Below are positions 16,870-24,688 of a stretch of DNA of 64,000 nt, in pieces. The DNA is from Pseudogemmobacter lacusdianii (GTDB taxonomy: Bacteria > Pseudomonadota > Alphaproteobacteria > Rhodobacterales > Rhodobacteraceae): contig NZ_JAVDBT010000013.1 in the NCBI RefSeq assembly GCF_030848395.1, positions 79,099 to 143,098 of the forward strand. Reading direction: 5' to 3'. The stretch's first letter is position 1. Each line of letters begins with the position of its first letter. The notes below the pieces were generated by a model, which saw only the letters and a list, made by a program, of their open reading frames with translations, ran no database searches and was not told the DNA's origin. Made by a program: the position numbers and the translations under genes.

Positions 16870-18015
16870 TTAGGCCGCCTTGAACCGCGCCATGATCTCG
16901 GCGCGCTCGGGGTTCGTCAGGGTCACCGCCGCGCCAAATTCCAGCGCGTTCAGCAGATCCGCCGCCGGGTAAAGGATCTCGCTGTTGCGCATCTCTTCCG
17001 GCAGCAAAGCATCCACGCGGGAATCGCCCGTGGGATAGCCGTGGAACAAAGCCTCTTTCGCGGCCATCTGCGGCTCAAGAAGGAAGTTGATCAGCGCATA
17101 GGCCGCTGCCTTATTCGGGGCCGAGGTCGGGATGGTGAAGAAATCTGACCAAAGCTCGCCGCCTTCGGTGCCGAGCACATAGAGGATTTCCGGCATATCG
17201 CGCTGCAATTGCACCGCATCCCCGGTCCAGCACATCGACATCGACGCATCGCCCGAACGCATCGAGGGCTGGTAGTCCGAGTTGATCGCAAAGAGATGCG
17301 GCTTGGCCTCGATCAGCAGCTTCTCGGCATCGGCCAGCTCTGCACTGTCGACCGAGTTGAAGGAATAGCCGTAATATTTCAACGCATTGCCGATGGCGGT
17401 CAGCTGATAGTCATGCACCATCGCCCGGCCCGAAAGCTTGTCGCGCGCCAGATCCCAGAAGTCCTTCCAGCTCTTAGCCTCGGCCCCCTCCAGATCATTG
17501 CTGTTCACGCAATAGCCGGTGGTGCCGATGTTGCGCGGGATCGCATAGGTCTTGCCATCGATCACGCCGGGATCGGCAAAGCGCGGATCAGTGGCGGCGC
17601 GGTCGAAATTCGGGATCTGCGTAAGATCCAGCTCTTGGATGATCCCCTCTTCGACATAAGTCGAGATGGTGTAATTCGTCGCCACCACCACATCCCAGCC
17701 CGTCGCGCCCGCCTGCAACTTGGCCAGCATCTCTTCGTTCGAGCCGAAAACATTCACATCCACCGCCGCGCCGGTGGCGTCGCGGAAGGCGTCCAGATTG
17801 GCCGGATCATGGTAATTCGGCCAAGTGGCAATCCCCACGCGGTCGCCAATGGCTTGCGCGAAGGCCCGGCCCGGCAGGCTTGCGGCCAAGAGGCTTGTCG
17901 CCGCGCCGATCCCGGTCACCGCCAGAAAATGCCGCCGCGAGATCGAGCCTTTGCGCAAGCTTTCCAGATGGGTCAGGAACTCTTTCGCCGGGATATGATC
18001 ACGATATTTGGTCAT
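16870..18015 (-). CDS. polyamine-type ABC transporter substrate-binding protein, Tat-exported
   Basis: A 381-residue PotD-family protein. The N-terminus has a twin-arginine signal: ISRRHFLAVTG (about residues 26-36), a hydrophobic stretch, and a cleavage region near GRAFAQA. The mature protein contains VGIATWPNYHDPANL, VFGSNEEMLAKLQAG, WDVVVATNYTI and MCWTGDAVQLQRDMP. The ATG at 18015 is set by an AGGGAG site six bases upstream and the position of the signal; the longer frame is not homologous. Tat export suggests folding before export. The next genes are both permeases and the ATPase lies 79 bases upstream. Confidence 0.94.
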   Translation of the reverse strand: MTKYRDHIPAKEFLTHLESLRKGSISRRHFLAVTGIGAATSLLAASLPGRAFAQAIGDRVGIATWPNYHDPANLDAFRDATGAAVDVNVFGSNEEMLAKLQAGATGWDVVVATNYTISTYVEEGIIQELDLTQIPNFDRAATDPRFADPGVIDGKTYAIPRNIGTTGYCVNSNDLEGAEAKSWKDFWDLARDKLSGRAMVHDYQLTAIGNALKYYGYSFNSVDSAELADAEKLLIEAKPHLFAINSDYQPSMRSGDASMSMCWTGDAVQLQRDMPEILYVLGTEGGELWSDFFTIPTSAPNKAAAYALINFLLEPQMAAKEALFHGYPTGDSRVDALLPEEMRNSEILYPAADLLNALEFGAAVTLTNPERAEIMARFKAA

Positions 18016-18094
18016 CTTAGTCTCCCTGATGTTGGTTTTGCTGCCGGGTTGCACCCGATCTGTGGTCATTGTTTGGGGCCTCTGCCCCGCCGTC

Positions 18095-19189
18095 TCATTC
18101 CGCTTGCAATGCCAAAGCCGCGCCGTCGCGCCACTGCGCCACGACCTCGGCCCCCGGAGCCAAAGCGCCGGCGGCTTCAGAGCCACGCGGCACCACGGCG
18201 ACCAAAGTCCCCAAAGCCTTTGATTGCAGGTGATATTCGGTGTGCTCGCCTAGGAAGATCCGATGCGTGACGGTGACGGGCAAACCTTCCCCCGCCGGGG
18301 CAAGGCGGATCTCTTCGGGCCGCAGCGAAAGCGTCACCGCAGAGCCCTGCGCCAGCCCCTCACCGCCGCGCGCCTTAATCACGCTGCCCCCGGCCTTCGC
18401 GGCAAGAAGATCGCCCTCGCGCCCTGCCACCTCGGCTTTGATAAAATTCGAACGCCCAACGAAATCCGCCACATAGCGGCTTTGCGGCCGGTCATAGAGG
18501 TCTTCCGGCGTGCCGGTTTGCACGATCCGCCCCTGCCCCATGATGCAAATCCGGTCCGACATCGACAAAGCCTCTTCCTGATCATGGGTGACCAGAACGA
18601 AAGTGATGCCCAGTTCGCGCTGCAGGGATTTCAGCTCGATCTGCATGTCATGGCGCAGCTTTTTGTCCAAAGCCGCCATCGGCTCGTCCAAAAGGAGGAT
18701 CTTCGGGCGGTTGATGATGGCGCGGGCCAGCGCGACCCGTTGTTGCTGCCCGCCCGACATTTCCCAAATCCGCCGAGGGCCAAAGCCGGACAGCCGCACC
18801 ATCTCTAAGGCGCGGTCCACCGCTGCCGCAACCTCGGCCTTGGCAGGTTTCGGGCGGCGCTGGTTCAGCCCGTAGGCCACATTGCGCGCCACATCGAGAT
18901 GCGGGAACAGCGCATATTGCTGAAAGACCATATTCACCGGGCGCAGATAGGGCGGCACGCCGTTCACATTCTGCCCATCAATCAGCACCGCGCCTTCGGT
19001 GGCCTGCTCAAACCCCGCCAGCATCCGCAAAGCCGTGGTCTTGCCGCAGCCCGAGGGGCCAAGGAAGCTTAGAAACTCCCCCGGCTGGATCGCCAAGTTC
19101 AGCCCGCTGGTCGCCGTCACCAAACCATAGCGCTTGGTGACCTCCCGCAATTCGGCAATCGGTTGACTTTGCATGAACCTCTTGGCCAT
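18095..19189 (-). CDS. polyamine-type ABC transporter ATP-binding protein (PotA-like)
   Basis: A 364-residue ATPase that powers the two downstream permeases. Walker A GPSGCGKTT is at 44-52, the Q-loop at FQQYALFPHL (89-98), signature [13 protein letters not shown] from 145, and Walker B LLLDEPMAALD from 165. A C-terminal TOBE-type regulatory domain follows after about residue 240. The first gene of the operon ATPase, binding protein, two permeases, SDR. Start choice between ATG 19189 and ATG 19174 is uncertain, as neither has a good ribosome-binding site. Confidence 0.95.
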   Translation of the reverse strand: MAKRFMQSQPIAELREVTKRYGLVTATSGLNLAIQPGEFLSFLGPSGCGKTTALRMLAGFEQATEGAVLIDGQNVNGVPPYLRPVNMVFQQYALFPHLDVARNVAYGLNQRRPKPAKAEVAAAVDRALEMVRLSGFGPRRIWEMSGGQQQRVALARAIINRPKILLLDEPMAALDKKLRHDMQIELKSLQRELGITFVLVTHDQEEALSMSDRICIMGQGRIVQTGTPEDLYDRPQSRYVADFVGRSNFIKAEVAGREGDLLAAKAGGSVIKARGGEGLAQGSAVTLSLRPEEIRLAPAGEGLPVTVTHRIFLGEHTEYHLQSKALGTLVAVVPRGSEAAGALAPGAEVVAQWRDGAALALQAE

Positions 19190-19283
19190 CTACCCTATGA
19201 AATCAGGGAAAGCGTAGAAAATGTGCCTTCTTCTGTATATACCACAAAAGGCATAGTTCCTGACCACAAGGGACGGCTCAACC
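19190..19283. promoter_or_regulatory. divergent control region between the polyamine operon and the LuxR-type gene
   Basis: Ninety-four bases separate the two divergent genes and must hold both promoters. It is noticeably AT-richer than its surroundings. A dyad TGCCTT (19224-19229) and AAGGCA (19248-19253), separated by 18 bases that include GTATATAC, is a candidate regulator site. This is only a pattern; no known operator matches. Confidence 0.4.
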
Positions 19284-20039
19284 ATGAGACCAGATCACGC
19301 CGCAGAATTGGCCGCAGCGATCTCCGCTTTGGGCAGCACCGGCTTTTGCCCCGCACTCAGCAGCTGGCTGCGCGGGGTGGTGCCCTATACGTTCACCGTG
19401 GCCTTCGGCTATCGCGGCGAGGACAAGCCCTTGGATCTTTTCGACGATTTCCCCGCGCATCGGCGGCAAGTTTTCGTCAGCGACTATCTGGAAGGGCCCT
19501 ATCTCTTAGACCCTTTCTGCCAAGCGGCGATTCGGCCGGTTGCCTCGGGGCTTTACCAACTGCGCACTTTGGCACCCGATCGCTTCTACCAAGGCGAATA
19601 TTTCCGCAGCTATTACCAGCGCACCGAGATTGCCGAGGAGATCGGCTTTTTCGCCGAAGCGCCCGGCAACTGTCATGTCGTGCTGTCCTTGATGCGCGAG
19701 GAAAAGCCCTTCACCCGCCCCGAGCTGCGCCGGCTGGGTGATCTTGCCCCGGTGGTCACCGCCTTGATGCGCCGCCATTGGGCCGGGCTTGAGGCGGAAT
19801 TTGCCACCCGCTCAGCCCCCCGCCCCACCCTCAGCGGCGAAAGGCTTGACCGGCTCACCTTGCGGGAACGGGAAATCGTCGACTGGGTGCTGAAAGGCTA
19901 TTCCGCCGAGGCGACGGGCCAAGAGCTGGGCATCGCGCCCGGCACAGTGCGCATCCATCGGCGCAATATTTACGCCAAATTGGGAATCTCTTCACAGCGC
20001 GAACTCTTCGCGCATTTCTTAGCTGGAATCGCCCCTTAA
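19284..20039 (+). CDS. LuxR-family transcriptional regulator, non-quorum type
   Basis: A 251-residue regulator with a C-terminal GerE/LuxR helix-turn-helix (about 190-248): LTLREREIVDWVLKGYSAEATGQELGIAPGTVRIHRRNIYAKLGISSQRELF, shown here only as its key points E-R-E, LGIAPGTVRIH and KLGISS. The N-terminal 180 residues lack the Trp/Tyr/Asp pattern of AHL-binding domains, so it is unlikely to sense homoserine lactones. It is divergent from the polyamine-type ABC/SDR operon and is the obvious candidate to regulate it, perhaps with the transported compound as signal. A weak AAGGGA site precedes the ATG. Confidence 0.92.
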   Translation: MRPDHAAELAAAISALGSTGFCPALSSWLRGVVPYTFTVAFGYRGEDKPLDLFDDFPAHRRQVFVSDYLEGPYLLDPFCQAAIRPVASGLYQLRTLAPDRFYQGEYFRSYYQRTEIAEEIGFFAEAPGNCHVVLSLMREEKPFTRPELRRLGDLAPVVTALMRRHWAGLEAEFATRSAPRPTLSGERLDRLTLREREIVDWVLKGYSAEATGQELGIAPGTVRIHRRNIYAKLGISSQRELFAHFLAGIAP

Positions 20040-20088
20040 GCCCGGTCTCAATCCGGGCCGATCAAGCCGCGAATCCAAGCAAGGCAAA

Positions 20089-20123
20089 GAAAAAAGGCCT
20101 TAGACATTTCTGTCTAAGGCCTT
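20089..20123 (-). terminator. intrinsic terminator after tRNA-Arg
   Basis: A perfect 13-bp stem (AAGGCCTTAGACA with TGTCTAAGGCCTT) and a four-base loop, followed on the minus strand by a T-run. It begins nine bases past the CCA end of the tRNA gene and ends its transcript. It also lies 50 bases beyond the stop of the convergent LuxR-type gene. Confidence 0.93.
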
Positions 20124-20131
20124 GAATTCTA

Positions 20132-20208
20132 TGGCGGACCCGGAGCGATTCGAACGCCCGACCCTCAGATTCGTAGTCTGATGCTCTATCCAGCTGAGCT
20201 ACGGGTCC
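20132..20208 (-). tRNA. tRNA-Arg (anticodon ACG)
   Basis: A 77-base tRNA gene including an encoded CCA. The acceptor arms GGACCCG and CGGGTCC pair fully. The D-arm contains AGCTCAGCTGGATAGAGC, the anticodon loop reads CTACGAA with anticodon ACG, and the T-arm has GTTCGAATC. The A at position 34 is normally changed to inosine by TadA so that it reads CGU, CGC and CGA. A strong terminator follows. Confidence 0.98.
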
Positions 20209-20361
20209 GTCGTGGGGGCGATGTAGCCTTAGCCCCCGGTATTGGCAAGTGCGAAATGTCAGAGATTTTGATTTCAGACGATTTTTTTTCAAAAATCTGT
20301 CATGCCCCTACGGCAAGTGCCCCGGCAAAGCCGCCGCGGCCCTGCCAAGGGGCGATATCGG

Positions 20362-21873
20362 CTAAGCCTCTGCCACGCCTTCGGCTTTTGGCAGATGAAT
20401 CACGAACTCACTGCCCTCGGAATCGCTGCGATGCAGTTCCAACCGGCCGCCATGCCCGCGCACCAGCTCGGCCGCGATGGCAAGGCCCAGCCCGGTGCCA
20501 CCCTTGCGCGCGCCGCCCTGAAACGCCGCAAACAGATGCTCGCGCGCCTTGGCGGGCAGACCGGGGCCAGTGTCCCCCACCCTGATCCACCAATCATTGT
20601 CATCCTCCCCGGCCGAGATCTCGATCATGCCGGGCTGGCCGGTGGCCTCGATCGCTTGGCGGGCATTGCGCAACAGATTCGAGAGCACGCGGTGCAGCTG
20701 CTCGGGGTCAGCCCGCAGCATCAGACCCGCAGGCACATCCAGCAAGGCCGAGACCAAGGCCTCGGCCGGGGCGTCTTCCCCGGCGCTTGCCCCACGCAAG
20801 CCACTGATCGGCAAGCCTTCGCCTTCCGCCACCTCGGCCACCAAAGGCGCCAAGGCGAAATGGCGCAGCTTCGGCGGGGCTTCTTCGGCCTTACCAAAGA
20901 CAAGGGTCGATTCGCACAAAGCCACCGCCCGGCTGATCGAGTTGATCAGCTTCGGCGCCGAACGCGCCACCGCCGGATCGGCGCTGCCCTCCAACCGGTC
21001 GGCAAAAAGCTGCGCCGTGGTAAGGATGTTGCGCAGATCATGGCTGATCTTGGCCACTGCCCCGCCCAACTGCGCCAGCCGCTCTTTTTGTTTGAAGGCA
21101 CCAATGAGTTGCGTCTGCATCTGAGCCATCGCCTCTTCGGCGGCGCGCAGCTCCATCACCTCGGCCGTGGGGGCGATCACCCGCCGCGCATCCTCGGGCG
21201 CTTCGGCATAGGCCTGCATATGGCGCACGACGCGGCGAATCGGCGCCACCAGCAGCCGCTGCGCTGCCGTAAACAACAGCACCGCCATCACCGCCGAGAT
21301 CAAAGCCGACAGCGCCAGAATGCGGAAGCTGAACTCCAAAAGCTGCTGGCGCAGCACCTTGGTGTCCATCGTAATCTCGATCAGCTGGCCGCCCTCTTGC
21401 ACCGGATGCCCGATCACCCGGATCACCTGCACTTCAGCTTTGGCCAAAAGCGCCAGAGCGTCGCGGATCAGCTCCCAGCTTGTGGCTTTGCGCAGGTCGT
21501 AATTCGCCGCAACCGGGCCCGGAACCGGCGAGGATAGCACCAATTGGCGCACATCATCGCGCCGAAGCACCACGTTGAACACCGCCGCATTGGCCAAAAG
21601 CTCGGCCTCAAGATCGGGACTCACCATATTGTCCGACGCCAGCTGCGTCAGCGCAGCGACCTGCGCCAGCTTCAGCCGCTCATCCATCCGATCATAGCGG
21701 TAGCGCGCAATCGAGGGCAGGAAAACCAGCGTTTCAGCCAGCAGCACAAAGACCACGGTCAAAAGCAAGAACCGCCCTGAAAGCGTTTTCCAAAAGCGCC
21801 AGCGCCGGCCTTCGACGGCCGGTCGCACCCTTGTGTCCTGCTTGCCCGTCTCCGCCACCGGCCCATCCCGCAC
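20362..21873 (-). CDS. sensor histidine kinase (orphan)
   Basis: A 503-residue membrane kinase. Two membrane segments (about 33-55 and 183-207) flank a periplasmic sensor of roughly 125 residues. A HAMP-like linker follows, then the dimerisation helix with phosphoacceptor His278 in KISHDLRN. The ATPase domain has an N-box (LLRNARQAI), GDTGPGLP and GGTGLGLA. No response regulator gene is adjacent, so the partner is elsewhere. The start at GTG 21873 is not firmly set. Its 3' end is about 150 bases from the tRNA gene. The signal is unknown. Confidence 0.92.
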   Translation of the reverse strand: MRDGPVAETGKQDTRVRPAVEGRRWRFWKTLSGRFLLLTVVFVLLAETLVFLPSIARYRYDRMDERLKLAQVAALTQLASDNMVSPDLEAELLANAAVFNVVLRRDDVRQLVLSSPVPGPVAANYDLRKATSWELIRDALALLAKAEVQVIRVIGHPVQEGGQLIEITMDTKVLRQQLLEFSFRILALSALISAVMAVLLFTAAQRLLVAPIRRVVRHMQAYAEAPEDARRVIAPTAEVMELRAAEEAMAQMQTQLIGAFKQKERLAQLGGAVAKISHDLRNILTTAQLFADRLEGSADPAVARSAPKLINSISRAVALCESTLVFGKAEEAPPKLRHFALAPLVAEVAEGEGLPISGLRGASAGEDAPAEALVSALLDVPAGLMLRADPEQLHRVLSNLLRNARQAIEATGQPGMIEISAGEDDNDWWIRVGDTGPGLPAKAREHLFAAFQGGARKGGTGLGLAIAAELVRGHGGRLELHRSDSEGSEFVIHLPKAEGVAEA

Positions 21874-22208
21874 ACAACTCTGTGAGCAGAGATATCAAAT
21901 GCATCCGTGTCAAAGAAGGGTAAAGAAGCGCAGATGACCCTTCATTGCCGCACAGTTTTCCAACTTGCCTATCGGCGCATCCCGGTGGGCATTTTCGGCC
22001 CATCACAGCCGCCGCGCTGGCCGCTACGGCAAGCCCGCCGCTGCGTCACAGGGTTTTGCGCCCTCTGCCCTTGCGCTTCCTTGGCAATCTGATGCAAAAG
22101 GCCCCGCAACCCGCGTTGACTTGGGGATAAAACCTCCCTATCAGGCGGGCTTCTAGTTACAGCCCTCGAATCTCTCGGTTCGGGCACCCGAATCTGATGG
22201 AGACCGCG
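21874..22208. other. 335-bp intergenic region between the histidine kinase and rpmH
   Basis: No credible gene is present; short open frames here have poor composition and no start signals. It holds the divergent promoters of the kinase gene and the rpmH-rnpA-yidD operon. The rpmH promoter is listed separately. The middle part (22000-22080) is very GC-rich and could fold, but I see no clear terminator or riboswitch. Confidence 0.6.
22116..22144 (+). promoter_or_regulatory. sigma-70-type promoter of rpmH-rnpA
   Basis: A -35 box TTGACT (22116-22121) and a -10 box TATCAG (22139-22144) are separated by exactly 17 bases, 65 bases before the rpmH start. The -35 matches five of six consensus bases and the -10 four of six. 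The spacer contains GGGGATAAAA. It is the clearest promoter in the window. Confidence 0.65.
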
Positions 22209-22343
22209 ATGAAGCGCACTTACCAACCCTCGAAGCTGGTCCGCAGCCGCCGTCACGGCTTCCGCGCCCGTATGGCTACCAAAGGTGGCCGTCTGGTGCT
22301 GGCAGCCCGCCGCGCCAAGGGCCGCAAGGTCCTTTCGGCCTAA
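22209..22343 (+). CDS. rpmH: 50S ribosomal protein L34
   Basis: A 44-residue basic protein of the large subunit. It begins [22 protein letters not shown] and ends in [11 protein letters not shown], the invariant L34 pattern. GGAG lies eight bases upstream of the ATG. It is followed by rnpA and yidD, the universal rpmH-rnpA arrangement. It is too short for a 60-residue ORF filter, so it is easily missed. Confidence 0.99.
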   Translation: MKRTYQPSKLVRSRRHGFRARMATKGGRLVLAARRAKGRKVLSA

Positions 22344-22375
22344 TTCTTTAGCCCTCTCGGGGGCGAGGAGACTGC

Positions 22376-22870
22376 ATGACGCCGCCGGAGGCACTGGGCA
22401 CAAGGCAATCTGCCGAAGCGCCCATCGCGCCACCGGCGGTTTCCGTTTGTCCGCCGATAGCCGATACCCAAGCTGAACCCCAGGCCGTGACCGAATCTCA
22501 GCCCATGACCGACGCAAACTCCGCGCCGAAAATGGCCGTGATGAAAACGCGGCCCGAGTTTTTGCGCACGGCTTCAGCCCGTCGCCAGACGGCACCTGCC
22601 TTCCTTTTGCAGGCGCGTGACCGCAAAGACGGCGATCCGAAGATCCAAGTCGGCTTCACCGCCTCGAAGAAGACCGGCAATTCGGTGGTGCGCAGCCGCG
22701 CCAAGCGCCGGTTGCGTGAGGCAGCGCGGGCGGTCCTTCTGCCAAAGGGCCAACCGGGCTGGGATTATGTGCTGGTCGCCCGTCCCGGCGCCACCGTGAC
22801 GCGGCTCTTCACCGACCTGTTGGCCGATCTAGAGACCGCCCTCGCCAAGGTGCATGAGGCCCGCAAGTGA
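22376..22870 (+). CDS. rnpA: ribonuclease P protein component
   Basis: RnpA assists the RNase P RNA in trimming tRNA 5' ends. The conserved core spans about residues 55-160, with FTASKKTGNSVVRSRAKRR in place. The family signature RNR reads RSR here (Asn to Ser). The frame extends about 43 residues upstream of an internal Met, giving 164 residues against the usual 115-130. The first ATG has a strong GAGGAG site five to six bases upstream, so the low-complexity N-terminal extension is probably translated. Its stop overlaps the yidD start (GTGA). Confidence 0.95.
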   Translation: MTPPEALGTRQSAEAPIAPPAVSVCPPIADTQAEPQAVTESQPMTDANSAPKMAVMKTRPEFLRTASARRQTAPAFLLQARDRKDGDPKIQVGFTASKKTGNSVVRSRAKRRLREAARAVLLPKGQPGWDYVLVARPGATVTRLFTDLLADLETALAKVHEARK

Positions 22871-23124
22871 CGCCCCTGGCCCATATTCTGGCACTGCCAG
22901 TGCGGGCCTACCGGCTGCTCTTGTCGCCTTGGGTCGGGCATGGCTGCCGCTTTCAACCCACCTGCTCGGCCTATTCGCTGGAAGCCTTGCAGCGGCATGG
23001 TGGGCTGAAAGGCGGCTATCTGACCGCGCATCGGCTCTGTCGCTGCCACCCTTGGGGCGGGGCGGGCTATGATCCGGTGCCCGGCGCGGACCCTGCGCAT
23101 GATGCCCAACATCGCGCGCCGTAA
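22867..23124 (+). CDS. yidD: membrane protein insertion efficiency factor YidD
   Basis: An 85-residue protein that sits at the membrane near the YidC insertion site. The core GCRFQPTCSAYSLEAL, with two cysteines, and LCRCHPWGGAGYDPVP are the complete YidD signature. The GTG start overlaps the rnpA stop by four bases, showing coupled translation. In many bacteria yidC follows directly; here yidC is about 14 kb away on the other strand. Confidence 0.97.
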   Translation: MTPLAHILALPVRAYRLLLSPWVGHGCRFQPTCSAYSLEALQRHGGLKGGYLTAHRLCRCHPWGGAGYDPVPGADPAHDAQHRAP

Positions 23125-23239
23125 CCTCTTACGACCCTTTCAGCAGGGCGGGGCCAAACGGCCCAAGCCCTTGCCGAAAACCTGCCGAAAATCCCTGCCG
23201 AGATTGACTTTTTCCCTGCCCCGCCGCATAGGCCAACCG

Positions 23240-23623
23240 ATGTTCACCCTGTCCAATGTCTTGCAAGTCGCCCTTGGCGGAGCCCTCGGCTCCGTGCTGC
23301 GCTTTGGCGTCACGACAGGCACGACCCGCCTTTTCGGCGTGGGCTTTCCTTGGGGCACGATGATCGTCAATGTCATCGGATCATTCGCGATGGGGCTTTT
23401 GCTCGTGCTGCTGACCGAGCGCGAGGCCGCCCGCCTCTCGCCGCTTCTTTTGACCGGCCTCTTGGGCGGCTTCACCACCTTTTCGGCCTTTTCGCTCGAC
23501 AGCCTAACCCTTTGGCAGCGCGGCGATATCCTCGAGGCAACGGCTTATATCGCCGCCTCTGTCCTTCTTTCGCTGGCAGCCATCGCGCTGGCCCTGCACC
23601 TATTCCGGGGAGCCTTCGCATGA
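23240..23623 (+). CDS. crcB: fluoride ion channel CrcB (Fluc)
   Basis: A 127-residue membrane protein with four helices that lets fluoride leave the cell and works as an antiparallel dimer. Family motifs are GGALGSVLRF in helix one, GTMIVNVIGSFAMG in helix two, and GFTTFSAFSLD with the conserved broken third helix. The ATG at 23240 matches the family start; the longer upstream frame is not homologous. No fluoride riboswitch was recognised in the 115 bases before it. Its stop overlaps the start of the next gene as ATGA. Confidence 0.96.
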   Translation: MFTLSNVLQVALGGALGSVLRFGVTTGTTRLFGVGFPWGTMIVNVIGSFAMGLLLVLLTEREAARLSPLLLTGLLGGFTTFSAFSLDSLTLWQRGDILEATAYIAASVLLSLAAIALALHLFRGAFA

Positions 23624-24666
23624 GCGCTGTGCAACTGTTGACCGTATCCGAAGATGAAGGCGAGCAACGCCTTGACCGCTGGCTGAAGCGCCGCTTCCCG
23701 CAGATCACCCAAGGTGCCATCGAAAAGATGTGCCGCACCGGGCAGATCCGCGTTGATGGTGGCCGCGCCAAAGCCTCGGACCGTGTGGCACCGGGCGAGA
23801 CCATCCGCGTGCCGCCCTTGCCCGAGACCGAGGCACCTGTCCGGGCACAGGTCGCTGGCATCTCGGCGGCGGATGCCAAGATGATCCAAGACGCGGTGAT
23901 CTGGAAAGATGAGCATATCATCGTGCTGAACAAGCCGCCGGGGCTGCCGTCGCAAGGTGGTTCGGGCCAAGGGGATCGCCATGTTGACGGTCTGACCGAG
24001 GCTTTGAAATTTGGCTACAAAGACCGGCCCAAGCTGGTGCACCGGCTGGATAAAGACACCTCCGGTATCCTCCTTCTGGCCCGCACCGATCGGATTGCCC
24101 GCGCTTTGTCGGAAAGCCTGCGCCACCGCGCCGCGCGCAAGATCTATTGGGCGGTCGTCGCTGGCGTGCCGAACCCGCGCCGTGGCTCGATCAAATTCTA
24201 CCTTGAGAAAGCTCCGGGCCGCGGTCGCGGCGGCGAGGGCGAAAAGATGCTCTGCGTCCACCCCGCCAAGGCCAAAGAACACCCCGAGGCCAAGCGCTCG
24301 CAGACCGACTATTTCACTCTGTGGTTCCTTGGCACGCGTCTGTCGTGGATGGCACTTGAGCCGGTCACCGGCCGCACCCATCAGCTGCGCGCCCATATGG
24401 CCGAAATCGGCCATCCCATTCTGGGCGATGGCAAATATGGTGGCTCCGAGGCGGATAATGCCGGCGATGGCTGGGGCGCAGCCATTGGTGGCGGCATCTC
24501 GCGCAAGATGCATCTGCATGCCCGCTCGATGACCGTCGAGCACCCGATCACCAAGGCCCAAGTGACCTTCACCGCCCCCCTGCCCGAGCATATGGCCCGG
24601 ACATGGGAGATCTTGGATTGGAAAGTGACCGACGTCCCCGCCGATCCTTTCACCACCATCCGTTAA
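23620..24666 (+). CDS. 23S rRNA pseudouridine synthase, RluC type
   Basis: A 348-residue RluA-family enzyme that makes pseudouridines in 23S rRNA. An S4 RNA-binding domain (about 15-75: RLDRWLKRRFPQITQGAIEK) is followed by the catalytic domain with HRLDKDTSGILLLAR and catalytic Asp144, and ending with GRTHQLRAHMAEIGHPILGD. The S4 domain and length favour RluC over RluA, but RluD cannot be excluded by eye. Start ATG 23620 overlaps the crcB stop by four bases; the longer upstream frame is a crcB shadow. Confidence 0.93.
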   Translation: MSAVQLLTVSEDEGEQRLDRWLKRRFPQITQGAIEKMCRTGQIRVDGGRAKASDRVAPGETIRVPPLPETEAPVRAQVAGISAADAKMIQDAVIWKDEHIIVLNKPPGLPSQGGSGQGDRHVDGLTEALKFGYKDRPKLVHRLDKDTSGILLLARTDRIARALSESLRHRAARKIYWAVVAGVPNPRRGSIKFYLEKAPGRGRGGEGEKMLCVHPAKAKEHPEAKRSQTDYFTLWFLGTRLSWMALEPVTGRTHQLRAHMAEIGHPILGDGKYGGSEADNAGDGWGAAIGGGISRKMHLHARSMTVEHPITKAQVTFTAPLPEHMARTWEILDWKVTDVPADPFTTIR

Positions 24667-24688
24667 GCCAAAGATCAAGGGCGGCATC

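Noticed and set aside
18016..18186. 57 extra N-terminal codons in the Tat-exported binding protein
   Set aside because: The twin-arginine signal and an AGGGAG site place the start at 18015; the upstream part overlaps the leader after the ATPase gene.
20062..20292. A 76-residue minus-strand frame with PVAQLDRASDYESEGRAFESLRVRH
   Set aside because: This peptide is the translation of the tRNA-Arg gene, a well-known false gene in bacterial annotation.
23069..23239. 57 extra N-terminal codons in CrcB
   Set aside because: They overlap yidD and are basic and non-homologous; CrcB begins at 23240.
23125..23239. Possible fluoride riboswitch before crcB
   Set aside because: I could not find the conserved pseudoknot core, and the stretch looks like ordinary GC-rich spacer.
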